From NCBI RefSeq assembly GCF_017351175.1, contig NZ_JAFMPN010000018.1:62743-96258 (forward strand): a stretch of 33,516 bases of DNA, in the 5' to 3' direction. Positions 23,426 through 32,312 of the stretch are shown piece after piece. The notes below the pieces were generated by a model. It had not been told where the DNA came from. It ran no database searches and worked only from the letters and a program-made list of their open reading frames with translations. Position numbers and translations under genes: made by a program. Source of the DNA: Desulfovibrio sp. Huiquan2017. GTDB taxonomy: Bacteria > Desulfobacterota > Desulfovibrionia > Desulfovibrionales > Desulfovibrionaceae. How positions within the stretch are numbered: position 1 is the stretch's first letter; each line of letters opens with the position of its first letter.

Positions 23426-24379
23426 ATGGCATACAAATACGTCTTCGGCCCGGTGATGAGCGGGCGGCTCGGCCGTTCTCTCGGACTCGACCTGCTCGGC
23501 GACCGCATCTGCTCCATGGATTGCGTCTACTGCGAGGTGGGGGCCACCAGGGAACGGACCTGCGAACGCAGGGTGTACGTCCCGGCGGCCGACATTCTCA
23601 AGGAACTGTCCTTGTGGAAGGAAGAAGGGCTGGAGCCGCCCGATATGATCACGCTGGGCGGCTTGGGCGAACCGTGCCTGAACGCGGACATGGAGGCGAT
23701 TATCCTCGGAGCCAAACGGCTCTTTCCGGGGATTCCCGTGGCCGTGCTGACCAACGCCAGCCTGATGACCGATCCCGAAGTGCGGCGCGAGTTGTGCGCC
23801 GCCGACGTGGTCCTGCCCAGCCTGGATTCCCTGGTGGACGAAGAATTCGCCAGGGTGAACCGGCCGGACGAGACCATATTGCCCGAGGCCGTGGCCGAAG
23901 GGCTCCTTGCATTCAAAAAAGAATTCAAGGGAAAGATATTTTTGGAAATTTTGCTTGCCGAAGGAATTAACGATTCCGACGAGAACCTCGGTAGGCTACG
24001 GATTTTCTGCCAGCGGCTTGCTCCCGACCGGGTGGATGTGGTCACTTTGACCCGTCCGGGCACGGTCAAGGGGGTCCGCCCCGTGGACGGGGAGGTTTTA
24101 AGCCGTTGGCGCCTGGCGCTTGGAGGCGGGGGGACCCGCCAGGAAAAGCGACCGGGGCATGCGGGCAAGGAAATGAGCCTGGAGCGGATGACCGCTGCCG
24201 TGACCGCCTCCCTGAGCCGCAGGCCCCAGACCGCCGAACAGTTGGCCCAGGCCCTGGGAGCGGACCCCGACAAGGTCCGCCAGGCCGTGGAAGCCCTTGA
24301 AAAAACGGGCGACGTCACCCGCCGGGATGACCGGGGGAAGACATTTTACCACGGAACGGGCCATGTCATCGAAGACTGA
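23426..24379 (+). CDS. Radical SAM protein, TYW1-like (COG0731), with C-terminal winged helix
   Basis: The 317-aa product has the radical SAM cluster motif CSMDCVYC (CxxxCxxC, about residues 31-38), followed by ITLGGLGEPCLN, which contains the GGE-type SAM-binding strand. YVFGPVMSGRLGRSLGLDLL near the start is typical of the COG0731 group, annotated as related to wyosine synthesis. The last 70 residues (RRPQTAEQLAQALGADPDKVRQAVEALEKTGDV) form a winged-helix-like domain that could bind nucleic acid. The reaction is not known; bacteria lack wyosine, so TYW1 chemistry is not implied. The ATG at 23426 was chosen over a longer frame from 23258, which precedes the promoter. The RNase E/G gene starts 47 bp downstream. 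Confidence 0.85.
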   Translation: MAYKYVFGPVMSGRLGRSLGLDLLGDRICSMDCVYCEVGATRERTCERRVYVPAADILKELSLWKEEGLEPPDMITLGGLGEPCLNADMEAIILGAKRLFPGIPVAVLTNASLMTDPEVRRELCAADVVLPSLDSLVDEEFARVNRPDETILPEAVAEGLLAFKKEFKGKIFLEILLAEGINDSDENLGRLRIFCQRLAPDRVDVVTLTRPGTVKGVRPVDGEVLSRWRLALGGGGTRQEKRPGHAGKEMSLERMTAAVTASLSRRPQTAEQLAQALGADPDKVRQAVEALEKTGDVTRRDDRGKTFYHGTGHVIED

Positions 24380-24426
24380 TGGGCGCGCCGGGATCAGACA
24401 CACACTTTTCTCGTCACGAGGTTTCC

Positions 24427-25893
24427 ATGACCAAAAAGAAACGGCAGAAGATGTTCATCTCCGTGCTGCCGGGAGAACAGGTTGAGGTCGTCATAGCCGA
24501 AGAGGGCAAGGTCAACGAATATTACGTTGAAATGGTCCACCAGGCCAAGACCAAAGGTAACATCTACAAAGGCTACATCCACAACATCGACAACGGGCTT
24601 CAGGCCGCGTTCATCAACTACGGCGCCGAACGCAACGGTTTCCTGCAAATCGACGAAGTCCACCCCGAATACTACGTCAACGAGGTTCCCACCAAAAAAG
24701 GCCAGCGCTTCCCGCTCATGCAGAAGGTGCTCAAGCCCGGCCAGGAGGTCCTGGTCCAGGTGGTCAAGGAACCCACCGGCAAGAAGGGCGCCTTCCTGAC
24801 CTCCTACCTTTCCCTGCCCGGACGTAGCTTCGTCTACACCGTGGGCCGCAGCCAGATCGGGGTTTCGCGCAAGATCGAGGACGAAAAGGAACGAGGCCGC
24901 CTCAAGACCGCCCTGGAGGGGTTTGAAACCGCCGAGGGCGTGGGCCTCATCGCCCGCACCGCAGCCGTGGGCCAATCCAAGGCCGCCCTGGAGCGCGATT
25001 TCAAGTACCTGAACCGGCTGTGGACCGACATCCGGGCCAATGCCCAGAAGGTCAAGGCCCCGTCCCTGGTCTACCAGGAACTCGGGCTGGCCGCCCGCGC
25101 CGTGCGCGACTACCTGAGCACGGATATCAGCGAAATCTGGGTGGACGACAAAGAGACCTATGAGCAGGTCCACCAATTCGTCAAACTGGCCTTCCCGCGC
25201 AAGAACAATCTGGTCCGGCTGCACGAGGACAACGAGCTTTCCCTGCTGGAGCGGTTCAACGTGGTCAAGCAGGTGGAAGAAATCTACTCCCGCGAGGCGT
25301 CCATGCCCTCGGGCGGACGACTGGTCTTCGACGCCACCGAGGCCCTGACCGCCGTGGACATCAACTCCGGCAAGATCGGCGGGGAAAAGAATTTCCAGAA
25401 GATGGCCCTCAAAACCAACGTGGAGGCCGCCCGAGAGATCGCCCGCCAGCTCAGGCTGCGGGACATCGGCGGCCAGGTGGTCATCGATTTCATCGAGATG
25501 AAGAACCCCAAGGACTGCCGCGAAGTGGAAAAGGTCATGCGCGCGGAAATGAAGAACGACCGCGCCCGGACCGACGTGTCGCGCATCTCTTCCTTCGGGC
25601 TCATGGAACTGGTGCGCCAGCGCCTCGGCTCCTCGGCCATCGCCATCTCCACCGAGCCCTGCCCCTGCTGCAAGGGCACCGGCATCCGCCGGAACATGGA
25701 ATGGCAGGCCCTCCAGGCCCTCAAGGACATCCACCGCGACCTGCGCCAGCCAGGTTCCGAAGAGGTCCAATACGACTGCGAGGAGGAGCTGGCCATCTAC
25801 CTGCTCAACAACAAGCGCGGCATCCTGGCGGACCTGGAAAAACGCTACGACAAATCCATCCACATCGACATCGAATACGAGTACGACGAATAG
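24427..25893 (+). CDS. Ribonuclease E/G family endoribonuclease
   Basis: The 488-aa product matches the catalytic half of RNase E/RNase G, which cuts single-stranded RNA in rRNA maturation and mRNA decay. An S1-type RNA-binding domain lies near residues 38-125 (GNIYKGYIHNIDNGLQAAFINYG). The catalytic aspartates are Asp311 (TAVDINSG) and Asp354 (IDFIEMK), spaced 43 residues apart as in E. coli RNase E (303 and 346). The zinc-link Cys pair is CPCC at 412-415, also at the expected distance. There is no long C-terminal scaffold, so it is RNase G-like in length. The ATG at 24427 (MTKKKRQKMF) has GAGG 6 nt upstream. Confidence 0.92.
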   Translation: MTKKKRQKMFISVLPGEQVEVVIAEEGKVNEYYVEMVHQAKTKGNIYKGYIHNIDNGLQAAFINYGAERNGFLQIDEVHPEYYVNEVPTKKGQRFPLMQKVLKPGQEVLVQVVKEPTGKKGAFLTSYLSLPGRSFVYTVGRSQIGVSRKIEDEKERGRLKTALEGFETAEGVGLIARTAAVGQSKAALERDFKYLNRLWTDIRANAQKVKAPSLVYQELGLAARAVRDYLSTDISEIWVDDKETYEQVHQFVKLAFPRKNNLVRLHEDNELSLLERFNVVKQVEEIYSREASMPSGGRLVFDATEALTAVDINSGKIGGEKNFQKMALKTNVEAAREIARQLRLRDIGGQVVIDFIEMKNPKDCREVEKVMRAEMKNDRARTDVSRISSFGLMELVRQRLGSSAIAISTEPCPCCKGTGIRRNMEWQALQALKDIHRDLRQPGSEEVQYDCEEELAIYLLNNKRGILADLEKRYDKSIHIDIEYEYDE

Positions 25894-25916
25894 CCGTGCT
25901 CCCGAACCGCAATCGC

Positions 25917-25953
25917 AGGCCCCCGCCCCGAGACTCTCGGGGCGGGGGCCTTT
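25917..25953 (+). terminator. Strong hairpin terminator after the RNase gene
   Basis: Perfect 16-bp arms (25917-25932 and 25936-25951) with a 3-nt loop. The T tract is only TTT, so the hairpin is strong and the tail is weak. Confidence 0.75.
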
Positions 25954-26030
25954 GCATTGCGTATGGCGGCCGTACCGGGCTAAGCCGCCGCCCCGTCGCC
26001 GGAGCTGTCGAAGGCTCGTGCCCGATGAAG

Positions 26031-26055
26031 GGCGGCCCCGAACGGGCGGGCCGCC
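26031..26055. repeat. GC-rich inverted repeat between convergent genes
   Basis: GGCGGCCC (26031-26038) and GGGCCGCC (26048-26055) with a 9-nt loop. It lies just past the glycosyltransferase stop. No T tract follows on either strand, so a terminator role is doubtful. Confidence 0.35.
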
Positions 26056-26064
26056 AAAGATCAG

Positions 26065-27192
26065 CTAGTCAAAATCCCGCATATTGACCCTCGCCCGCCC
26101 TTCAAGATCCCGCAGCCGTCCCCGCACGGCGATGGACATGGGCCGGAGCATGGACTTGATGCGCCGCCGGACCGTGTGGAACAAGGTAAACTTATTTACG
26201 TCCTTTACCGCCCCGGCCTGCTCTCTCCGCGTCAATTCCGCGTCCACCGCCTCCAGGTCCTTCCTGATCAACGCCAAAAACAGGGGAAGAGCTTCCGGAT
26301 TGATGCCCATCTTGAAAGGATCCTCGGTGAAAAATTCCTCGGGCAGGGAATCGAAGAGGCTCAGGCTGTCGGCGATCACCTTCTTTCTGGCCCATTCATC
26401 CGCGTCCGTCAGCGTGGGGATGAGCCGCCGCATGTCGCGAAAATAATTCTCGTTGAGATACTTGACCAGGGGAGCGGGCATCGCGGCATCCAACAGGATC
26501 CGTTTGGCCTCAAGATAATGGGCGATGAGATGATTGACGTAGGTGTCGAGGCTCAGGTCGGCGGACTTGTGCTCTTGCCGGAAATAATAGATCTGGCGGG
26601 ACGTCTGGGAAAAACTCTTCGCCCTGGTCAGGGCTTCGTACATGAACAGGACATCCTGCCCCATCCGAAAAGGGAGGTGCTTGAGCTCGTTCTCCCGGAC
26701 GAATTCCGTTCTGAAAATCCAACGCCACACGACCTTGCTTTTCCAGTAGCGCGGGGCATCCCTGAATACGAGATTGGAGGCTTCGGGATGCGGGAAATAG
26801 TTGCGCGTATTGCCGGTCCGGTCGGAAAAGACGATGGCGTTCCCGGAGACCAGATCGGCGCCGTCCTCCTCGGCCTTGCCGACCAGGACGGCCGCGGCAT
26901 CCCGGGAAAGAGCGTCATCGGCATCAAGAAAATGGAGATACTTCTTGTTCGCCAACTCCTGTCCCTTGGCCCGCGCCGGGCCGAGCCCGGCGTTCTCCTG
27001 GTGCACGACTCGAATCCTGTCGTCCAGCCCGGCGTAATGGTCGGCTATCCGCCCGGTCGCATCGGTTGATCCGTCGTCAACGATCAGGACTTCGATATCC
27101 CGGCACGTCTGGTCGAGGCAGGACTCGATGGCGGTGGGAAGCCAGGTCGCCATGTTATAGGAAGGGATAACTATAGTAAGGCCAGAATTCAT
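26065..27192 (-). CDS. Family 2 glycosyltransferase
   Basis: The 375-aa product has an N-terminal GT-A domain of family GT2, which transfers a sugar from a nucleotide sugar. It begins TIVIPSYNMATWLPTAIESCLDQT, then has VLIVDDGSTDATGRI, GLGPARAKGQ and FLDADDAL, the last being the metal-binding DxD region. The C-terminal 150 residues are helical with no clear domain. It is cytosolic or membrane-associated and probably makes part of a surface glycan, but no other glycan genes are in the window. AAGGAAA lies before the ATG. The sensor kinase gene ends 47 bp upstream on the same strand, so co-transcription is possible. Confidence 0.88.
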   Translation of the reverse strand: MNSGLTIVIPSYNMATWLPTAIESCLDQTCRDIEVLIVDDGSTDATGRIADHYAGLDDRIRVVHQENAGLGPARAKGQELANKKYLHFLDADDALSRDAAAVLVGKAEEDGADLVSGNAIVFSDRTGNTRNYFPHPEASNLVFRDAPRYWKSKVVWRWIFRTEFVRENELKHLPFRMGQDVLFMYEALTRAKSFSQTSRQIYYFRQEHKSADLSLDTYVNHLIAHYLEAKRILLDAAMPAPLVKYLNENYFRDMRRLIPTLTDADEWARKKVIADSLSLFDSLPEEFFTEDPFKMGINPEALPLFLALIRKDLEAVDAELTRREQAGAVKDVNKFTLFHTVRRRIKSMLRPMSIAVRGRLRDLEGRARVNMRDFD

Positions 27193-27239
27193 TGTATTTC
27201 CTTATTATTTTTTGAATTTCAGCAAGCGCCGGGGACGGT

Positions 27240-29174
27240 TCATTCGCCCGTCGCGGGCAAAGTGAAAATGAAGGTGGAACCCACGCCGACCTCGGATTCG
27301 ACCCAGATGCGGCCGCCGTAATGCTCGATGATCTCGCGGCAGATGGTCAGCCCCAGGCCGGTGCCCTTGGGCTTGTTGACCATGGTGTCGTCGGTATGGG
27401 TCTGATGGAACTTCTCGAAGATCTGGGACTGATCCTCGGGATGGATGCCGGTGCCGGTGTCCACCACTTCCACGCGAAGTTGGCTGAAACGTGGAAAGGC
27501 TCGCAGGGTGACCGAGCCCTTTTCGGTGAACTTGGAGGCGTTGTTGAGCAGATTGATGAGGACCTGCTGCATGCGGTCGCGGTCGGCGATGATGCGCGGC
27601 AGGCCGGACTCGACCTCGGTACGCAACTCCAGGGCGGTCTGGGCGAACATGCCGGAAACCGAATTGGCGGCCACCTCGATGACCTCGTTCATGTCCAGTT
27701 CCTCGTCGCGCCAGCCCATGGAACCGGACTCGATCTTGTTCAGGTCGAGGACATCGTTGATCAGCCGGGTAAGACGCTCACCCTCGTGGCTGATGATGGC
27801 CAGATTCTCGCGGATGCGCCTGCCCTTGCGGGCCAGGGCGCTGTCCGGGTTAACCAGGGGCAGGAAATTGCGCGTGAACTCCTTGTTCAGGAGCTTGGCG
27901 AAGCCCAGGATGGAGGTCAGGGGCGTGCGCAGTTCATGGGAGACCGAGGAGAGGAAGGCGGACTTCATCTCGTCCAGTTCGCGCAGCCTCTGGTTGGCCT
28001 CTTCCAATTCGCGGGCCTTGTTGACCAAATCCTCGGTGCGCTCGCGGACGAGCTGCTCCAGATGGCGGTTCAGGTCGGCCAGATCCTGCTCGGCCTTCTT
28101 GCGATCGGTGATATCCTCCAGGATGCCGTCCACGAAGACGAAGTTGCCCTGCTCGTCGTGGATGGCCCGGGCGTTGAGGGAGGCCCAGATGGTCTTGCCG
28201 TCCCGGCGGTAATATTCGGCCTCGAAACGTTTGACCTCGCCCTGCTCGCGCACCCGGTCGAAAAACCCCAGCATGTGATCCGGGTTGACCATGATCCGGG
28301 AGCTCAGGGACCGGACGTTGGACAGGAATTCGTCCAGGGAGTCGTAGCCGAATATGCGAGCCATGGCCGGATTGGCCCGGCGCAGCACGCCGTCCGGGGT
28401 GGCCTGGAAAATGCCCTCGATGGCGTTCTCGAAAATGGACCGGTACTTTTCCTCCGCTTCCTGGAGGGTCTTGTTCATGGTCTGGAGCTTGTTTTCGCGG
28501 CCCTCGATCTCTATGGACATGCGCCGGAACCGTTTCGCAATTTCCAACAGCTCGGCATGATAGACCTCGCCGAAGTCGTAGGAAAAATCGCCCTTGGCCA
28601 CGCGGGCGATGCCGGACTGAAGGACCATGAGCGGCTTGTTCAGGAAGACGCGCAGGAGCAGGCCCGTGATGGCCAGGATGACGGAAATGGACACGACGAT
28701 GATGATGATCGAGACGAACATCTGCTCGTCCAGCCGCTTCTTCTCGCGCTCCAGGGTGAAGTCGATCTCGGCCCGGCCGATGGTGCGGCCCTCGAAGATG
28801 ATGGGCCGGACCTTGCTGAAGTCCGCGGTCGCGCCCGAGAATTTCTCGTGGGCGAAGACCACCTCGTTGCGTGAACCGTAGATGCGGATGCCCTGGACCA
28901 TGTCGTCGTGGGTGTAAACCGAACCGATGAGCCGGGCATTGTCGTAATCGAGGTTCCAGATGGGCACGGCCAGAATTTCGGCCACCGAGGAAATAGTGTC
29001 CTCGCCCTTTTTCTCGGCCGAGGCCCACATCTCTTGCGACTGCTGCCAGTAGATGAACCCGCCGAGCCCCGTGGCGATGATCATGACGATGACCACCAGG
29101 CTGAAGGTCAGGTCCCGCGAGATGGACCTGCTGGTCAGGAGAGGCCGTTTTCTCTTGGGGTTGTCTGCTCGCAT
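27240..29174 (-). CDS. Transmembrane sensor histidine kinase (HAMP, PAS, HisKA, HATPase)
   Basis: The 644-aa product has a membrane helix at about 23-43, a periplasmic sensor domain of about 105 residues, a second helix (about 152-177), a HAMP linker (178-230), one PAS domain (243-360) and a coiled coil. Next come the phosphoacceptor His413 in SSVSHELRTPLTSILGF and an HATPase domain with NLLNNASKFTEKG, DTGTGI and GTGLGL boxes. It should sense an extracytoplasmic signal and phosphorylate an unknown response regulator. It sits 91 bp downstream of a periplasmic binding-protein gene on the same strand and 47 bp upstream of a glycosyltransferase gene. GGAAA precedes the ATG at 29174. Confidence 0.9.
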   Translation of the reverse strand: MRADNPKRKRPLLTSRSISRDLTFSLVVIVMIIATGLGGFIYWQQSQEMWASAEKKGEDTISSVAEILAVPIWNLDYDNARLIGSVYTHDDMVQGIRIYGSRNEVVFAHEKFSGATADFSKVRPIIFEGRTIGRAEIDFTLEREKKRLDEQMFVSIIIIVVSISVILAITGLLLRVFLNKPLMVLQSGIARVAKGDFSYDFGEVYHAELLEIAKRFRRMSIEIEGRENKLQTMNKTLQEAEEKYRSIFENAIEGIFQATPDGVLRRANPAMARIFGYDSLDEFLSNVRSLSSRIMVNPDHMLGFFDRVREQGEVKRFEAEYYRRDGKTIWASLNARAIHDEQGNFVFVDGILEDITDRKKAEQDLADLNRHLEQLVRERTEDLVNKARELEEANQRLRELDEMKSAFLSSVSHELRTPLTSILGFAKLLNKEFTRNFLPLVNPDSALARKGRRIRENLAIISHEGERLTRLINDVLDLNKIESGSMGWRDEELDMNEVIEVAANSVSGMFAQTALELRTEVESGLPRIIADRDRMQQVLINLLNNASKFTEKGSVTLRAFPRFSQLRVEVVDTGTGIHPEDQSQIFEKFHQTHTDDTMVNKPKGTGLGLTICREIIEHYGGRIWVESEVGVGSTFIFTLPATGE

Positions 29175-29265
29175 CTGTTTTCCGAAAAAAAGGATATGGG
29201 ACGACTGCCTGATCGCGCATCCTCCCGACAGGCTCTACACGACTCCCAGCACCCTGTCATCACAG

Positions 29266-30012
29266 TTATAGAGGATACCGACTCCGCAACCGGGCCACGG
29301 TCCCGTCCCCGACAAGCCGGGCCAGGGCCTTCTTCAGGCGGGCGCGCACGGCCTCGGGCAGCCGCCTGGCCACGTAAGCACGCAGGGAATTGCGCTCCAG
29401 GACCAGAGGATCGCCCAAAAACCGACGGCGCAGGCCGATGCGCTGGACCTCGCCCGTCAGCCCATGGAGCGAACCGAGCACGGCGTCCACCCGCCCGGCC
29501 AGGAGCATCCGGAAACCGAGTTCATGATTTTTGCACGGGAAGGGGATGAACTTCAACGACCGGGCCAGGTCGAGTTCGCGCCGCGAGCCCCGAACCACGG
29601 CCACGGTCTTGCCGACCAGATCGCGGACGGTGCGCAGGGGCGTCTCCACGCGCCCCCAGGCCACCATGGTCAGGGGCCTGACCGTCCCGATGTCCTCGGC
29701 CAGTTCGACAATGTCCGCTTGCTGCGGCATGAAGATCATGTCCGCCGTGCCTGCGTGGATCTCCTCCACGCCCCTGGCCAGGGGGACGAACAGGTTGACG
29801 GGCTCCATTCCGGCCGTGCGCGCGAGGGCGTCGCCGAGCTCCAGACAGAAGCCGGCGGGACGGCCCTCTTTCAGGCTCCCACATGTGCCCAACTCAGGAC
29901 TCACGATGCGCAGGGCCCGGGCCTGGGCCAATGCCGGGAACGCGGACAGAACGAACAAAACGCATACCAGCAGAAGCCATTGCCGGGGAATATGTGCCGA
30001 ACCGTGGAGCAT
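29266..30012 (-). CDS. Orphan periplasmic substrate-binding protein, family 3
   Basis: The 248-aa product has a signal peptide (RQWLLLVCVLFVLSAFPALAQA) and a family 3 solute-binding fold: LRIVSPELGTCGSLKEGRPAGFCLELGDALARTAGM, then GVEEIHAGTADMIFMP, DLVGKTVAVVRGSRRELDL and FRMLLAGRVDAVLGS. Such proteins bind amino acids or similar polar ligands. No permease or ATPase is nearby, but a sensor kinase gene follows 91 bp downstream on the same strand, so it may serve signalling. The ATG at 30012 has no clear ribosome binding site; a weak promoter whose -10 ends 5 bp upstream raises the possibility of a leaderless message. Confidence 0.8.
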   Translation of the reverse strand: MLHGSAHIPRQWLLLVCVLFVLSAFPALAQARALRIVSPELGTCGSLKEGRPAGFCLELGDALARTAGMEPVNLFVPLARGVEEIHAGTADMIFMPQQADIVELAEDIGTVRPLTMVAWGRVETPLRTVRDLVGKTVAVVRGSRRELDLARSLKFIPFPCKNHELGFRMLLAGRVDAVLGSLHGLTGEVQRIGLRRRFLGDPLVLERNSLRAYVARRLPEAVRARLKKALARLVGDGTVARLRSRYPL

Positions 30013-30017
30013 GGTGC

Positions 30018-30046
30018 AATTTAGACTGCATTCCTTGAAAAAGCAA
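30018..30046 (-). promoter_or_regulatory. Weak candidate promoter of the orphan binding-protein gene
   Basis: TTGCTT (30041-30046, three of six), a 17-bp spacer and TAAATT (30018-30023, four of six) on the minus strand. Transcription would start at or very near the ATG at 30012. Confidence 0.3.
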
Positions 30047-30121
30047 CGCGAGCCGGGCTCCTCCGACGAAGATCGGCCTTGCCATATCCCCGGCTCTCCC
30101 TTATCTGTGCCGGAACCGACC

Positions 30122-31558
30122 ATGCGTACGACCATCATCCTTCTCTTCCTGGCCGCGCTGCTTTGTCCGGCCCTCGCGCCGCACCGGGCCGAGGCTCACC
30201 CGCACGTCTACGTGGACGTCTCCCTGACTTTCCACCTGAACGACGCGGGATTGTCGAGCGTGCACCAAAGCTGGCTCTTCGACGAGATCTTCACCCGGGC
30301 CATCCTGAGCGACCTGGGGCTGGACGCGGCCGCCCTGGCCACGCCCGAGGGGCAGAAGGCCGTGCGTGAGGGGGCGTTCCAGTACCTGTCCAACTACCAT
30401 TATTTTACCCTCGTCGAGGCGGGCGGCAAACGGCTGCCGGTCAAAGTGGAGCACTTCCGGGCCAGCCTGGACGGAAACCGCTTCGTCTACGATTTCGACA
30501 TGCCCCTGAATCTGCCCGTGGACCGGCTCGGCGATTTCCGCATGGCCGTGTTCGACAAGGAATACTATACGGACATGATCTACGCCGAGAACGGCGTGCG
30601 CTTCGACGTCAGGGGCGGGATCTCGGTCAGCCACGCCATGCGGCCCGCCAAGGACCAGACCTACTGGCGCTACATCGTGCCGGACGCCGTTCACATGTCC
30701 GTAAGCGTCGCCCCCGGCGCATCGCCGGAGGTCACGGCGGACCGCCGGGAAGCGGCCGACGGCCCCGGCGTGCTCACCCGGCTGATGAGCATGGTCCGGT
30801 CGGCCCAGAAGGAGCTGACCAAGCGGCTCAACGGGTTCGGCACCCGGCTCAGGGACGACCCATGGGGCCCGGCCCTGTGGATGTTTCTGGGTCTGTCCTT
30901 CGTCTACGGAGTGATCCACGCCGTGGGGCCGGGACACGGCAAGGCCGTGGTCTGCTCCTGGTTCTTGAGCCATCCCGGCTCGTTGTGGAGCGGCGCGCTC
31001 ATGGGCAACGCCATCACCTTCGTACACATGGGCTCGGCCGCCCTGGCCGTGGGCGCGGCCTATCTCCTCTTTTCATCGGGCATGGGCGGATTCGCCGCCG
31101 CCAGCCGGGCCATCCAGCCGGCGAGCTACGGGCTGCTCGCCCTTATGGGGCTGTTCCTCCTGACCAAGGCCGTGCTCGACCTGCGCAAGGGCGGGCTCCT
31201 CGCGGCCCACACCTGCGCCCACGATGAACCCGAAGGCGAGGACCTGCGCTCCATCCTGGCCGTATCCTTCGTCACCGGGCTCATCCCCTGCCCCGGCGCG
31301 GCGGTCATCCTGGCCTTCGCCATCGGACTGAACATCTTCTGGACCGGAGTGGCCGCCCTCGTGATCATGGCTATGGGCATGGGGCTGACCACCACGCTCT
31401 TCGCCTGGTTCGCGGTCTCGGCCCGCAAGGCCGCCCTGGCCCTGTCTGGCCGCAACCGCCGCCTGTTCAACACGATCCACGCCGGACTGTCCCTGTGCGG
31501 GGCCGCAGCCATCTGTCTGTTCGGCACAGCCCTGCTCATCGGCTCCCTGACCGCCTGA
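30122..31558 (+). CDS. DUF1007-NicO fusion, predicted nickel/cobalt exporter
   Basis: The 478-aa product has a signal peptide (MRTTIILLFLAALLCPALAPHRAEA). Next comes an extracytoplasmic DUF1007 domain from about residue 26 to 205, starting AHPHVYVDVSLTFHLN with HQSWLFDEIFTRAILSDLGLD. The last 240 residues form a NicO/RcnA-type domain with about six helices, including GLSFVYGVIHAVGPGHGKAVV (the His/Gly metal motif) and VSFVTGLIPCPGAAVILAFAIGL. DUF1007 and NicO are usually two neighbouring genes; here they are one chain. NicO proteins export nickel or cobalt. The ATG at 30122 has only a weak ribosome binding site but gives a good signal peptide. The gene is divergent from the orphan binding protein. 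Confidence 0.85.
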   Translation: MRTTIILLFLAALLCPALAPHRAEAHPHVYVDVSLTFHLNDAGLSSVHQSWLFDEIFTRAILSDLGLDAAALATPEGQKAVREGAFQYLSNYHYFTLVEAGGKRLPVKVEHFRASLDGNRFVYDFDMPLNLPVDRLGDFRMAVFDKEYYTDMIYAENGVRFDVRGGISVSHAMRPAKDQTYWRYIVPDAVHMSVSVAPGASPEVTADRREAADGPGVLTRLMSMVRSAQKELTKRLNGFGTRLRDDPWGPALWMFLGLSFVYGVIHAVGPGHGKAVVCSWFLSHPGSLWSGALMGNAITFVHMGSAALAVGAAYLLFSSGMGGFAAASRAIQPASYGLLALMGLFLLTKAVLDLRKGGLLAAHTCAHDEPEGEDLRSILAVSFVTGLIPCPGAAVILAFAIGLNIFWTGVAALVIMAMGMGLTTTLFAWFAVSARKAALALSGRNRRLFNTIHAGLSLCGAAAICLFGTALLIGSLTA

Positions 31559-31709
31559 TCCCCCTTCCCGGCTCACGTCACGGCCTCCCCCGGGTATCGC
31601 TCTCCCCGGCCCCCGCGCCGCCAGGCCCCCTCGCCCCGCCTACGCGGCCCACCCACGGCAATGCCGGTCCCAACGCGCGGGACATGCCTTTGCGCTCGTA
31701 AAAAAATCG

Positions 31710-31739
31710 TTGACATGTTTTTTTACTTTTAGGTAAAAA
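31710..31739 (+). promoter_or_regulatory. Promoter and inverted-repeat operator of the Lrp/AsnC regulator gene
   Basis: TTGACA (31710-31715), an 18-bp spacer and TAAAAA (31734-31739). Inside it TTTTTAC-N6-GTAAAAA (31720-31726 and 31733-31739) is a perfect 7-bp inverted repeat covering the -10. A further GTAAAAAAA half-site lies at 31699-31706. This fits autorepression by the encoded regulator. Confidence 0.6.
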
Positions 31740-31782
31740 GATCATGTTACGATTTCTAAAACGAAACCATGGACTCACAAAT

Positions 31783-32265
31783 ATGAAAAATACGCTGGAC
31801 TCCCAAGACCGGAGGCTGATGGCGGAACTGACCCGCGACGGACAATTGTCGCCCGGCAAGATCGGTGCGGCCACGGGCGTGACCGCGCCCACAGTGCGTT
31901 CACGGCTCAAGAACCTCATGCACGCCGGGGCGCTCAAGGTGGCGGGGCTGGTCAACCCCATGCGCGTCAAGGGACTCACCGTGGCCCTGGTGGGCATCAG
32001 CCTGATGAGCCACGAACAGCTCGGTGAGAAACTCGACCAGATCGGCGCCCTGCCCCGAGTCAACTGGGCGGCGGTGGTCACCGGGCGCTACGACATCATT
32101 GTGGAGATCATCTGCCAGGAAGGCATGGATGATCTTTATCATTTTCTGGACCGGGATCTGTCCCAGGTGGGTGGCATCAACACCTCGGAATCCTTTGTCG
32201 TCATGAAATCCCGGCGCAAGTGGCTGCTGTTGCCCGACGCCGTGATCGATACCTTCACCAAATAA
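31783..32265 (+). CDS. Lrp/AsnC family transcriptional regulator
   Basis: The 160-aa product has an N-terminal winged helix (LDSQDRRLMAELTRDGQLSPGKIGAATGVTAPTVRSRLKNLMHAG) and a C-terminal ligand-sensing RAM domain (VALVGISL, then VVTGRYDIIVEIICQEG). It should form dimers or higher oligomers and respond to an amino acid. The alanine dehydrogenase gene 47 bp downstream suggests alanine or a related amino acid and control of that gene. I chose the ATG at 31783; the ATG at 31744 lies 4 bp after the predicted -10 and would add 13 residues without homology. The ribosome binding site is weak. Confidence 0.85.
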   Translation: MKNTLDSQDRRLMAELTRDGQLSPGKIGAATGVTAPTVRSRLKNLMHAGALKVAGLVNPMRVKGLTVALVGISLMSHEQLGEKLDQIGALPRVNWAAVVTGRYDIIVEIICQEGMDDLYHFLDRDLSQVGGINTSESFVVMKSRRKWLLLPDAVIDTFTK

Positions 32266-32312
32266 CGTTAAGGCCGCCGGAGAGGGCGGAGAGCTTTGCA
32301 AAGGAGCATCAG

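Noticed and set aside
31744..31782. Upstream start for the Lrp/AsnC gene
   Set aside because: It lies only 4 bp after the predicted -10, and the added 13 residues are outside the family's usual start.
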